A program made the translations under genes and the position numbers. The notes under the pieces were generated by a model. It was not told the origin of the DNA, did no database searches, and saw only the letters and a list, made by a program, of their open reading frames with translations. Shown here one piece after another: positions 34,064 through 49,000 of a DNA stretch of 64,000 nt. The stretch's first letter is position 1. Every line of letters begins with the position of its first letter. The stretch lies in NCBI GenBank assembly GCA_032207245.1, contig CM063507.1, forward strand, positions 88,537,667 through 88,601,666, given 5' to 3'. The DNA comes from Pardosa pseudoannulata. Lineage: Eukaryota > Arthropoda > Arachnida > Araneae > Lycosidae.

Positions 34064-37000
34064 ATGTTTGTATACACTAGCTGACTATACCCACCATTGC
34101 CTGGGAAAGAAAAAAGTTTTAGACTTTTCTATTACATTCAATCCAAAGGAAATTAAGCTTCTATAAGCAAATGAAATATCTATTAACCTCCACCCTCCAT
34201 GCTTTGTTTAGTTAAAATCTGTATGACTGTTAGCTATTAGGAAAGGGCAGCTAACTTTATACTTTAAACCTCTTCAGTATGTGAAAGAATATTTATTTGT
34301 CAAATAAGTTTTCTAGCTCGTGATCATAAAAAGTACTCATAAACTAAAAGTATTTTCATATTATTTTAAGGATATCAAGGAAAGGAATTTCAAATTACTA
34401 CAGTAATATACTGACAACATGTGTATTTGAGAATTTTCTTTACTATTAATACTGCACTGTTGACTAGAAAATGTAAAAGAATGTTATGAACTTTAAACAA
34501 TATTCATTTACTATTTTCAAAGAAATTTCCAATAGCGTAAATTCATATACATAAATAATTTCATTTTTCTTTCTTTTTTTTTTTTTGTATCAGAATTCAT
34601 TTCTGATACAAAATTTCTGATTTCAATAAGATTTCTTTTTTTTTGTATCAAAAATTCTTTTGCTAAAGTTCTGTATTTCAGCTACTTTATCTTTTATATC
34701 TTTGCATGGAAGAAATAGATAGTGTTCCAATTTCAAAATTAAGGAGTTTTTAAGGAACTTTGATGAAAATTAAGTCGTTTTAAGGGCCTTTAAAAATGAA
34801 AGCTAAAATTAAGTTCTTAAGGACTTTTAAGGACCATGGGAACCCTGATGTAGAGAAAAATATGACTACACCCTTCAACATTTATTTAACTCACCTGTTA
34901 TGTGAAAAGCATACATGCCAGAAGTTTTCTTCACCAGTTCTTCGTTCAGGACTGATTTAATTTTGTTGAAGACACCTTCAGTTGATGATGATGATGCTGA
35001 TGCTGATGATTCAATGCTTTTAGGTGACTCGTTATATAATACACTTGAATTATAGTCAGCAAAAGTTTTAAGAACTTCCTCTGGGAGAAAGAAATCGGGA
35101 GCCAAAGGATGAGCTAAAAAAGAAATTTTCTTTATATATCTATATTCATATATATGTGTACAAAGTCCGGCTAATAATTTCCAGGACTGACGTAACTGTA
35201 GGAGAACAAAAGGTCAGAAGATGGCACTAATGATGCCTATTGAAGAGCCTTTTCTTACACATGTGCAGTGCCATCAGCGTCATTCTGAAGTAAGTGGTTC
35301 TCGTGAAAAGGTGCATTAAAACGTAGCTCCTAAATTATTGTTGTTGAAGTGAAAACGGAGAAAGAATTAACATTTAATTTTGCTTCAAATTGGGCAAGAT
35401 AGCTGCAGAAACCTACAAAATGTTAAAACAAGTTTATGGCAAGGAAGCATTATGCCACTGAAGAACTTTTGTATGTGTTGGCATTTTCAGAATTTTAAAC
35501 TTAATATAGTTTGTTTACCTGCCAACTTCATTTTCTTAAACTCACATATTTTCAGTTGGTCTGATTTCCTGCCAATCCCCTTCTGATTACTGACGTAATA
35601 GCCACAGCCAATCAGAGAATTTAGCGGCTGTGGCATATTTGGCTCCAGGGTGAGCTTTATGCTAATTAGCAAATATGACTTGGGAAGATGTGTTATTCCC
35701 AAATAGGAGTTCAGTTGGAAGATGTGCTTAACAGGTTGTTCCCCCCCCCTCCCTCCAGTAAGAGTTCAGTTTAGTTTGGAGATGTGTTAGGAGATATGTT
35801 TAGAGTTGCAATTTAGGTTTTTTTTTTATTTTTATGACAATAAGTTGTTATTGTTAACTGATTTCTCATGTTTTACTCATTGCTAATACAAAAATAATAG
35901 GCCAGTGAGCTTATCAGAATGGTTTAAATGCTTTCCAGATGGGTGCAAAAGCGTCGAAGATGATCCACACACAGGTCAGCCGCTGTCTGTATGCATGCTG
36001 GATGCAATTGAAAAAGTTCGCGATATGGTGTAATGAGATTGTTGATTGACTATTCAAGTACTCGCCAATGAATTGAACATGGACAAAGAGACGGTTCGGC
36101 AAATTTTGACGCAAGACCTAGGTAAATGCAAGATTTGTTCCTCACCATTTAAGGGACAAACAAAAGCAATCGAGACTGGATGCATGTGGCAAACTTATTG
36201 ACAATGTTGATGCTGATTCTAAACTCCTGGATAGGATAGTCACAGGAGTCGAGTCTTAGTGTTATCAATATGACCCTGAAACTAAGCATCAAAGCTCCGA
36301 ATGGCAGTCTCCAAGTTCACCAAGGAAGAAAACATTTCGATTTGAAAAGTTCAAAATCAAGGTCATGTTAATTGCTTTCTTTGATTGTGATGGACTCATT
36401 CATCATGAATTTCTTTCTTCTAACATGACTATCAATGGACAGTCCTACACAGAAGTTCTTGACTGACTTCGAAAATGAATTTGTCTAGTGAGGCCTCATT
36501 TTCAACAAAATGGGAGTTGGCTGCTGCTACATGACAATGCCCACCCACACACCAAGTTGCCTGTGAGGTGATTCTTAGCCCAGCATGGTGTCGTTGAGAT
36601 GCAGCCTCCACCATACTCTCCAGACCTAGCACCAGCAGACTTTTCCCTGTTTCCTAAAGCTGAAAAATTTGCTGAAGGGAACAAGATTTCAGGGTGTCGA
36701 AGACATCAAGAAAACTATAATTTCACTATTAAAGAGCAATCCAAAAGAGGACTTTAAAACTTCTTTCCAAAATTTGCACAGATATGCAGTACGGCTGAAA
36801 GGGATTCCTTCGAATCCTATTAAATGGCTATGGGTTTAACCTTTTTATTCTTCTGAGTTATTCCATGAGTTCTGGAAATTAATAGCCGGACCTTGTATAT
36901 GAGTACAGTTTTGTGAATATATATATATACACAAGTTTGTTATAGATTGAGCAAACTTTATACATGTCTTTGACAATGCTATACAACCAAAGGCATATGA

Positions 37001-40000
37001 CCTTTGCTGGTTGATAATAGATGACAGAATAGCAGTATTTTAATATTTCATAATATACAGTTGTCATATTAATATAATTACTTCCTACTTTGACCTTTTA
37101 TTGATTTTCTAAAAAACACTACTTGATGAAGAGTTTGAAAATTTGGTCATGAGCAGGGTTGGCATGATTTAAATCTTTTTTTTTCCTTCTTTTAAAACCT
37201 ATATTCCGAAGAGAGTAGAATTGGGAATCCGTCAGCACAGTAATACCAATAAGTAAATAAGAGTCAATAGATAGCACATGTTTTCGAAGAATGGAGGGGT
37301 TGTTTTCAGAAAGTATGTAGTAAGGGTAGTACAAAGATTGATTATGACTGGTAGAATTCATTTTATGTAATGGGAAATAAAGAAAGTATTACAGAACTCG
37401 AAATCCAATTTGTCTACCCAATAACGACAGCCGTGGCTTCATCTGCCGGAGCGGAAAGCCAGTTTTCTTCTTTTGGTATCATTCGTTCTAGCCTCGTAAT
37501 TAAGAACGGATAAAGCATCAAAGATAGTATTTTTATTGAAACAATTAAATCCCTCATTCGGTGCTTAAAAATATTGAAATAATTGTGATTTGTTTTTTTA
37601 AATAAATAGTTTGCATTTAAAGAATATTTAATTTGTTCTTTCAATGGACATCTTATTGAGTTTGCACTATCCAATGACAAAATAATGGAATGCATTTAGA
37701 TTAAAATTTATATATTTAATTTTAGGTAATCCGTGTGTAGACTATACTAGACAGATAAGATGTTACTCCTTATAACAAACTATTTTATGTATATTGCAAA
37801 AAACATAAAAACAATTAAAATGAGTATTCTGAAAAAAATCATGATTTTTTCCAACCCTGGTGTGTATACATATGTACAGAAGATACATGTTATTTAAAAA
37901 ATATCTGAATTATGTTTCTGAAATTTAATTCTTATTTGATAATGCAAAATAAAATAGGCTTTCTAAAGTCACAGTAGCCTAAATCAAAATCAACAACTGG
38001 CACATTTTATATGAACTCTTAAAACAATACGTCTTAGGCCAGATGTGTTTTACCACTCAGCAGCAAAAGGGATAAACTAAGAGAGAGTGTGTGTGTGTTA
38101 GGTTTTTTTATAATTGACATTTGTTGTTCAATAGCCTTTTAATGATTTTTTAATTTATCTTTTGAGCTTCAACTGCTTCATTTTCAGAATATTCCCTTTC
38201 TCATTTTATAGCAAATAAATGTTTTTAAAAGAATGCACAAAAGGTCTGTGACTGAAATGTATTTTTAATCTATTTAAAAAGGGCAGAATTTATTATTTTT
38301 CAAACTTTTTCAGAAAATTTCCTGAATTAAAAAAAATTTACAATTTCCCTTATAATTCACTATGATTTCAAACATTACCAGATTCCCTCATATTTTTCAG
38401 TTGGCTTCTGTACTGATAAACTCTGTATTGATAAAAAATTAAAACTAAATATTTTTATATTTCAAGTAAAAATTCCTTGGTTCAAGCACTAAAAGTATAA
38501 GCAGAATGTATATGGTAAATATAGCAAAATTATGAGCTCCCAAAATAAAATTTGGTTTGAAAGATATAATATTCAATTACTTTCATCTAGAGAAGAAAAT
38601 CAAAATTTAATGAATAAAAGGATTGATTAATATAGAAATTCTTTTTTCATACACATAGTAAAGGTATCCTTTGCTTTAAAAATAATTCAGGCAACATTTT
38701 TTGCAGGCACTCAGTATATTTTCAATTTTACTCTCTCATAAAATAAGTCGAGCATTGAAACTGGAATGTATCAATCACAGAAACAAGATCAACATACATA
38801 GTATAGCAGTTACGTGGTTAGAGGCAAAAGGTGATGCTGACAGTTAATTATACAATAAATACACAATAAGTTTAATTTAATCTCTCAAAGGTTATTGACA
38901 GACTGAAATCCCGATTGTTGGTGTTTATATTACTAAACAAGACCTATTTATGGCAGTTTAAAATAAAAAACAACAACAACAAAAAAATCCTTCTAGCTTA
39001 TAAGCTTGAAATATTATGATGTTTATATTTTTTACATTTAATATTTTACATCCAATATGATTACAATTCAATCTGAGGTAATAGGGGGATTTCACACAGC
39101 AGGTCACAACTCAACTCATACTTAATTCAGCTCTTTTTTCATAAAAAATGGCAAAACATGAGTTATTTTAACACTTTGCATGCTGGCAACGTATTTTTAT
39201 GTTTTTTGCAGTCTGTCACTGGAGCATGAGTTACTTAAAAAGGCATATTTAGTAGATTTGTGGTGGATACCCACTAACCATGACAAATCTACTAAATACG
39301 TATAATTATATGTACGTGAGACATTATAGGCATATTGTTTCCGTTGCTATGTAACGCTTTGCATTTTTTCTTTCCACAAGTTAGGATTGTCGAGTCACTT
39401 GGTCTTCGGTTACATTATTTCATCTTCCATCGAATGCCTAGCCCCAGAACGTATGAGTTGTGTTTTGTCCATTAGAAGCTTGGTTTTTTATAATTGAATA
39501 CAAAATGGATAAAATGAGCCATTGTGACAAAGAGAGTGACGAAGAAATAGGTGCCGACAGAGGATCGGAATTTCATTTTAAAAATAGTTTATTTTTGTGA
39601 TTTTGTAAAAATATTTTTTTTTGTTAAATAGTCATACAGTATATATTAAAGTGTAAAATAAAAATAGTTTCGTTCATCTAATACTCAATTAGTTTCATCC
39701 AGAGAAGAAAATCAAAATTTAACGAATAAAAAGATTGATTAATATACAAATAGGAAAAAATACAAATTCTTTTTTCATACACATAGTAAAGGTATCCATA
39801 TTCTAAATGATTGAGCTAGTTTTAAAAATAATTCAGGTGACAATTTTGGCAGGCATTCAGTAAAGTCTCAATTTTACTCTCTCATAAAATAAGTCAGGCA
39901 TTGAAACCGGAATGTATCGATCACAACAACATACATAGTATAGCAGTTACGTGGTTAGAGGCAAAAGGTGATGCTGACAGTTAATTATACAATAAATACA

Positions 40001-43000
40001 CAATAAGTATAATTTAATTTATCAAAGATTATTGACACTTATATTTATTTTTTTTACATTTAATATTTTACATCCAATATGATTACAATTCGATCTGAAG
40101 TAATAGGGGGATTTCACACAGCAGGTCACAACTCAACTCATATTTAATTCAGCTCTTCTTTCATAAAAAATGGCAAAACATGAGTTATTTTAACACTTTG
40201 AGTGCAAGCAATCTATTTTTATGTTTTTTGCAGTCTGTCAATGGAGCTCAAGTCACGTAAAAATACATATTGAGTAGATTTGGGGTGGATACCCGCTCAC
40301 CACTCTACATCTACTAAATACGTATCATTATATGTATGTGTGACATTATAGGCGAGTTGTTTGTGTTGGTATGCAACACTTTGCATTTTTCCCCCACAAG
40401 TTAAGATTGTCGAGCAACTCAGTCTTTGGTCACGTTTTTTTGTCTTCCATCGAATTCCTAGCTCCAGGACATACGAGTCGTGTTTTGTCCATTGAAAGCT
40501 TGGTTTTTTATGGTTGAATACAAAATTGGATAAAATGAGCCATTGTGACAGAGAGTGATGAAGAAATAGGTGGGCTGACAGATGATCGGACTTTCATTTT
40601 AAAAATAGTTTATTTTTGTGATTTCCAAAAATTTTTTTTTTATTTTTTGTTGAATAATCATATTGTATATGTTAAACTGTAAAATAAGAACAAGTTCCTT
40701 TCATAAAAACAAAGTCGTTTTCAACTGACTGCAATTTTTCTGAATAACTAAACTTTCACGCAATTCACGAAAATACGCTGTCTGCATGCATAAGTTGGCG
40801 GTGAAGTATACCTGCATGCCAAGTGTTAATATGGCTGTAAATGATCCTACTTACAGTTTGAGAGCTAATGTAAACTTGTCAAAGTATATCAAAAGTTTAG
40901 ATTCTGAACCTACACTTTTGGAATGTTTCAAAACTTATGTATGTAAAACCTGATAAATTTTATTATTTAATAGATCCATATTTAACTGTAAATAATGACT
41001 GGATATCTGATGTTAAACTCAGGCCAAACATCAAATACCCAGACGTTCTCAATTATCAAATGATGAATTCATCTTGAAAAGTTTACAAAATCCTTAGCAA
41101 CAAACAAATATGTTAAATCTAGATTTTTTTTTAAAATTTTTCTAAAGAGTATATGATAATGTGCAGAATTAAGAAAAAAAAATTAGTTTTTTTTTTGTTG
41201 TTTTTAGGTAAACTTTCCGTCTAAAACCATTTTATAAGGATTAATAATATGTCTTGTAATTTGAATGTACAGCTTTAAACTAATCATAAATATGTTTATT
41301 GTGTACTTAACTTGTGCACTGAATTTTACAAATTTTATTATTAAGAATTAAATTTATCATGCTTAAAGTGACTGGCAAATAATTCTGTATACAAGAAGAG
41401 AATATCAACAAATCAGAAATAAGTTCATGAACAATATATTAACAAAATGCTATATTGTTTCAAAAATCTAACTATTCAACTGAAAAGTAAATAAATTTTC
41501 TACTCACAGTCATTAATAACAGACTAATATTAGTATTACAGATTAAAGTAATAACACCTAATTAATAATAATTTATTTTAGAATAAAAATGCAAAGGAAT
41601 AGGAATGAAATATGCCTTTTTGCTCGACGATGATCAAGCAGACAACATTGACGTCCCACATGACGTTGCATGCAATCACTCTATACATTTTGCTGAAACC
41701 AGTGAAGTTCTCCTATGAGTTACCATTGACACTCAATCACTAAGTAGGCAATTTTTCCCTTTCAAGAGTAGTTTAAGAATTTTTTTGAATTATTATTTTA
41801 GTTATCTCCCACATAAGGTGAAACTTACTTCATATATGCATCACTGAGCTACGTAGAGTTAAGAAATGTATTTAGAAATCACTTACTTGGATCAACAGCA
41901 TACTGATCCAAATCTGTCACCCCTTGGTCTTTTAACAACAGCTCATCAATGTAAAAATTCCCAGTCGATCTGCCAAGAAATATGGCATACGCTGCGTCAG
42001 CCATAATATCAGGTTTACGGCAGTTTTTGGTGCTATCTTTGCCACCAAGCATTTCCATAGCTGCAGTTGCAATAGCTAAAAAGAACAAAAATGACCTTCG
42101 ATAAGATAACTACACGAGAAATAACTATGAATTAGAAAACAAAATGGATTACAAAACTGAGTTAAATGACAGCATGCCTCAAAAATCAAAGTTTAAGAAT
42201 TCCCTGTACTATTTTCCAGGACTTTAAGTATTGTTTTCTGATTTATACCTAAATTTATAAATTGTAGTAACATCAAAATAAACACATACCATTACTACAA
42301 ATAAAATAAGCAGGAAATATAACAAGATTAAGAAACATTTAATTTAGTAGACTATAATGAGAAATTATATAATAACCAATACAACTCTCAATATACTATT
42401 AATAATAATATAATTCTAATCTCGTTACAATTATCTGTCACATTCTCTAGTACAGGGTTCTCACTCTTTCCAGAACAAAAATTAAGGACTTTTTAAGGAC
42501 TTTCTAAGGACCAAAGTAACTTTTTATAAGGATCTACATGAAATACACGACATAACAGCATAAACCCTATTTCCTAAGGAACATATTTTAATTATGAACT
42601 AGACAAGGCACGTTCTATAAATGCCCTACAATATTTCAGAACTAAGTTTTAAAAATTCCTAAATATTACTATAAAATAAACCTGTTTGACAAAAACATTT
42701 TGAAAAGTGTACATCTAAAGTTTATTGAATGATCAAACTAAGAATAAATTGTGAATAAATTACATTATAAACAGTACTTTCTGAGGGTTTAAAAATGACA
42801 TATATATATGTATGTGTGTGCGGGCATGCATATACTAGCTGATTATACCTGACATTGCCTGGGAAAGTAGAAAGTTCTAGACTTTTCTATTACATTCAAG
42901 GCAAAGAAAATTAAACTTCCATAAGTAACTAAAATATCTATTACCCCCCCTCCATACTTCGTTTAAACTCTGCATGAATGTTAGCTATTAGGAAAATGCA

Positions 43001-46000
43001 GCTGACTTTATAAATCTTTTCAGTATTCAAAAGATTTATTATTCAAAAAAGTTTTCTAGCTTGTGACCACAAAAAGTACTAACTAAAAGTATTTTCATCA
43101 TTTTTTTAAGGATATCAAGGAAAAGAATTTTGAATTACTACAGAAATACAATGAAAACATGTATTTGAGGATTTTCTTTATTATTAATACTGTCCTTTTG
43201 GCTAGAAAATGTAAAAGAATGTTATGAACTTGAACAAATATTTTATATACTCTTTGACCAGTACTTATCTGTATTGGCGTTCTTAGATCTGGTTTTGAGC
43301 AAGTTTAACTTTGCAAACTTTAAAACTAGAAAGTTTGGAGAGTGCGGAGAAAACTGATAGGAAATCACGTAACAACGTATGAATTGATCAAGTTCCAATT
43401 TAAAAATTAAGGAGTTTTTAAGGACCTTTGACGAAAATTAAGTAGTTTTAAGAGTCCTTAAAAATGAAAGCTAAAATTAAGGAGTTCTTAAGGACCGTGG
43501 GGACCTTGTAGTAGTTCATTATGGCTAATTTTTTTTATAATCTGGAGCGGCTGGGTAGGTGAGCAGTTGAGGGATTAATAACCTATAAATATGAATGTCT
43601 AATTTTAAGTGTTTCTGGTTAATTAAGCAAGTGCATATTTATGCTTTTATAAAGCATTTTTTCATGTTTCTTCACTCTTTCAAGTTCATCAAAAGTAGGG
43701 TATATTATCGAGTAGATTTTGGTCTGGGACCAAGGAAATACCCATGGGTGATTTTAAGAATTCTAATTTAAAATAAAAACTATTATTCAGTACTATTCAC
43801 AAGGTTCTACAAAAACAGGCTTAATTATAATCTTTTAATTCTTCAAGATATTCAGATTAAATTGCATAAAATATGTAGAGATTAAGGAAAATAAAATAGG
43901 CATAATAGCATACCAGTTTTAGGCCACAAAGCATTCACTGCAATGTTGTCACTTTTTAACTCCTCTGCCATACCCAGAACACACATCGACATGCCATACT
44001 TGGCCATCGTGTAGGCTGAAAACAAAATATATATATATAGAAATATTATCAAATTAAACGCTTTATATTTAATAACAACATGTAGAAATCATTTTCAGGG
44101 AACAATTTTCATTTAAATCAAGAGGATATGCAATGAAATATTTTTATTAAGAAATATTTTTATTCAAGAAATGTACTGTAATATTTATAAATCCAAAGCT
44201 TCTTGAAAGTGACTGAAATACAGTTTTGAGCAGCTTGTCAAAAATTTTACATTATAATATTACATTACTACATTCATATTACCTTTTGGAAGATATATAA
44301 CTGATAAGTTTCATAATAACATACCTGTTAAGATTTTAGTTTGATTAAGAACGCTAATTTATATGATTTTGCTACACAAAGGTGAATGAGACTAGAACAG
44401 GGACGGACTAAGGCCTAGGCAACCTAGGTACGTGCCTACAGCCCATCATTTTTTGGGCCCAAAAATTAGGTTTTTAATTTTTATTTAACCGAAAAATGTG
44501 ATATTCATAATTATTGCTGAAACGTATCCCAATGATGCCAAATCGTTGATTGATGAAGTCAATATGTGTGGGCGAGTGTTCCCGTGATTATGCATCCACG
44601 CCCCACGTGCGTCGGCGATACGATCGAGCCTCGCACTTATCGAGACTTTATTATGTACGTGTTTAAAAGGTCAAACATAGCTGTTAAAAAATTGGTGCTT
44701 CCTGAACGGTAGAGAAACCCAAACTGTTAGAGATGATTTTGAATATACTAATGGTAAAAAATGGCAGAAAATACGAAAACTATTTCATGAAGAAATTCCA
44801 GAACACAAAATAAGATTCAGTGGCAAAGAACATTTTAAAGTTAATATTTTGTTTTGCTGTATGCAATTGTTTAATTAGCAATATTAAAAAAAGATCTGAG
44901 GGATGCAAAATTATTAACAATAAATTCAAAATAATTTTTTGTGATAGTGACGTTAGTGACTCTTCAATAGAGGAATTAAAATGTGATGAACAAGATTTAA
45001 ACCGAGCAGAACCGAAAAATGAAGTCTTACAATTTAAGATACAGTAAAGAAAATATTTCGCCTGTAACCGTGAGGTCATTTATTCAGGAAAATAATACTA
45101 TTGCAACATTCCCTCATTTAAACATAATTCTGAGAATTTATGGAACCCTCCCAATAAGCAATGCAAGCGGCCAAAGACCGTTCTTGGTCATGGCCAGAAT
45201 AAAAAAAGTTTTAAGGTCCACGTTAGGCCAACAAAAATGAAATAGTGTATCATTATTTTATATAGAAAAAGAGTTATTAAATAATTCTATTAATTAGGAC
45301 AAACGAATGGACTAGTTGGCAAAATTAAAAGGGAGAAAAAGGTAGTGTAACTCATTAATCTGGGTATATTTGTTTAAGTATTATTATTTGTTTTAATAAA
45401 ATATGTTTATTAAATTTTTATACAGGTGTATTATTTTTTTCCCTTTTTTTCTTGGAATCCGATAATTAAATAGAACTCCATACTTTATGCTTTAAAACCA
45501 AATGCAAAGTACGTGTCATGACTGAAAAATAGGCCAAGAATTACAATGTTGCCTGTGGCCGGATTTAGCCTTAGTCCACCCCTGGATTGGAACCTACTGC
45601 TTAAAGACAATTCTGAACAGTTACAAACATAATCTCTGAAATTTAAATTATTTTAACAATGTTAATTGACAATAATAAATTAAGGCTATATTGTAAAGTG
45701 TATATGACATTTTGGGGGTCTCTTAAATGTCAAAATAAACTGTAGATTATAAATGGAGGATTTAATAAATTAAATGTTGTAGTGTTTTATTAGCAGTAGT
45801 AAATTCTTATGAAGTAGTATAGCTACTATTTCATCACAAAACTTCATTAAAAATTTCTAAAAGTTTGTACTTACCTACGTGACTTTTAAACCAACGAGAT
45901 TCCATAAGCAATGGAGGACTAATATTGAGAATGTGAGCATTGGAAGAATTTTTCAAATGGGGAATACAATACTTAGATCTAAAGATAAATGAAAGAGCCA

Positions 46001-49000
46001 TTCAATAACATATTTTAAAATATAAAACTTTTTATCAGACCTGCATACATTTTACATTCTTTATAAATGTGTATTTGATATTATTTATGCACTAATCAAA
46101 TATATAACCCAATAAATCTTACTAGATTTAATTCATTGAGATAAAAGATCATTCATTCAAGTTAAAGAAATGAAAATAATTATCTTACACTAAAAATGTT
46201 CCCCTTGCATTTACTCCATTCATCAAATCGTAGCGTTTCATGGCAGTTTCAACAGTCGATGTAAGGCTAATGGCACTAGCATTATTTACAAGTATATCGA
46301 TACCACCAAATTTATCCACTGCCGATTTAACAGCATTTTGAACATCTTCCTCACTTCTGATATCCACTACACAAGGCAGGCATTTACCTCCTGCTTTTTC
46401 AACTGAAAAAGAAAATGTATCAAACTAATTATTTATAATGTTTTTACTACAATACTGATGATTTTACTTGTATAGTTTGATTATAACATGTTCATTAACA
46501 ATTGAAAAACTTATCTTTTAATAGGAACAGCTAAATCTTTTCTGTAAATCAAGGAAATAGTTACTAATGCAAGCAGGGTTGGCATGATTTAAATCAGTTG
46601 ATTTTTTTAAACAATCATTGATTTAAATAATTTTTTTTCACTTCTTTTCAAACCTATATTCCAAAAACAGGAGAATTAGGAATCCATCAGCACAGTAATA
46701 CCAATAAGTGTCAATAGATAGCATGTGCTTTCCAAGAATGGAGGGGTTGTTATCAGAAAGTATGGAGTAGGGGTAGTACGATTGATTAGGACTGGTGGAA
46801 TTCATTTTATGTCATGGGAGGTAAAGAGAGTATGACAGAACTTGAAATCCAGTTTGTCTACCCAATAACGACAGCCGTGGCTTCGTCTGCCGGAATGGAA
46901 AGACAGTTTTCTTCTTTTGGTATTGTTCGTTCTAGCCTTCGTAACCCATTAGGAGTGGATAAAGCATCAAAGCGAGTGTTTTTATTGAAACAATTAAATC
47001 CATCATTCGGTGCTTAAAAAATATTGAAATAATTGGGATTTGTTTTTTTTAATAAATAGCTAGCATTCAAAGAATATTTAATTTGTTCTTTAAATTGACA
47101 TCATATTTAGTTTGCTCTATCCAATGACAAAATAATGATTAAAATTTATATATTTAATTTTTAGGTAATCTGCGTGTAGAATATACAAAATAGATAAGAT
47201 GTTACTTCTTATAACAAACTGTTCTATGTATATTGCAAAAAACATAAAAATTACAATTAAAATTAGTACTCAGAAGAAAATCAAAGAAATCTGATTTAAA
47301 AAAAAAATCACTTAAATCAAATAAATCTGATTTTTTTTTTTTAAATCCTGAATCCTGATTTTTTTTTCCAACCTTAAATGCAAGTCTAAATACCTATGAT
47401 AATGAAAAAGTGGCTATCCCAGTAATTAACAGGTTATGAGTAATTTTCTACACAGTAATCTTTTTGAAGAAAAATAAATCAAGAAAAGATTGTCAGAGTT
47501 CAATGAATATATATATAAAATATACAAGGAGGAAACCTAATCAGAGGCTTGAAAACATTGAAATACACACCATAATGACATAAACCCTATTTCCTGAGGA
47601 ATATATTATAACGATTATGAACCACACAAGACATGTTCAATAAATTCCCTACAATATTTCAGAACTAAGTTGTTAAAAATACCTAAAAATTAATATAAGA
47701 TAAATCTATTTGACAAAAACTAATTTTGAAAAATGTACATCTAAAGTTTTTTGAGTGATTAAACTAAAAATAAATTGCGAATAAAATACAATATTATAAA
47801 CAGTACTTTCTGAGGGTTTAAAAATGACTGATATATATATGTATTTATATACCAGCTGATTATACCCAACGTTCTCTGGGAAAGAAGAAAGTTTTAGACT
47901 TTTCTATTACATTCAATGCAAGGAAAGTTAAACTTCCATAAGTAACACAATATCTACAAACCCCCTCACCCTCCATGTTTCGTTCAATTAAAATCTGCAT
48001 GACTGTTAGCTATTGGGAAAGGGCAGCTGACTTCATAAACCCTTTCAGTATGCAAAAGATTATTTTTCATAAATTTTTAGCTTGTGACCATAAAAAGTAC
48101 TAATAAAAGTATTTTCATAAATTTTTAAGGATATCAACGAAAGAAATCTTGAATTGCTACAGTAATACACTGACAACATATATGTATTTGAGGATTTTCT
48201 TTATTATTAATACTGTACTATTGGTTAGAAAATGTAAAAGAATCTTATGAACATTAACAAATATTTTATATATTCTTAGTATATATATTATTTGACCAGT
48301 GCTTATCACCTGTATGAGTGTTCTTAAAACCAGTTTTGGGCAAGTTTAACTCCGAACTTTTAAAATCTGAAAGTTCAGAGAGTATAGCAAAAACTGATAG
48401 GAAATCAAGTGACAATAGCAGATCGCGTCGACGGAGAAACTGATCACGTTCTAATTTTAAAATTAAGGCGTTTTTAAGGACCTTTGATAAAAATTAAGTA
48501 GTTTTAAGGGCCCTTAAAAATGAAAACTAAAATAAGGGGGTTCTTAAGGACTTTTAAGGACCATGGGATCCCTGGAAGTAATCTTTCCAAGGCTCACAAA
48601 AGGATTAAAATATGAAACCTACTTGAATTTAAATATCACTTATCTCGAGAATCAATTTTAAGAAGATATTGTCAAAATTTTTAATTTAAAATTACTAAAA
48701 ATCTATTAAAAAAAGGGTTAAGAAATGTATAACCATACTTTCTTCTGCAGCACTGTATATTGTACCAGGAAGTTTAGGATGTGGTTCTGCAGTTTTAGCT
48801 GCGATGACGACATTTGCTCCATCTCGGGCTGCTTTTAAAGCAATAGCTTTTCCAATTCCTCTACTAGCACCAGTAACAAAGAGAGTTTTTCCAGCAAGTT
48901 TCCTGCAGAAAATTAAGAAAGTTATAAAAAAAAAGTTATTTTTAAGTCAATATTTATGAAAATTGGGCTAAAGTCTAAGATGCCACCTTAATATATTATT

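Larger units (their letters stand above)
38569..40830 (+). repeat. Tandem duplication of about 1.1 kb
   Basis: 38569-39680 and 39681-40830 are two diverged copies in direct order. They share ATCAAAATTTAA, CATAGTATAGCAGTTACGTG, GGCAAAAGGTGATGCTGACA and AATAGGGGGATTTCACACAG. Each unit carries a family A piggyBac-like element at its right side. The first one is cut at the junction and the second is complete, so the duplication came after that element had inserted. Lies in HSDL2 intron 6. Confidence 0.88.
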
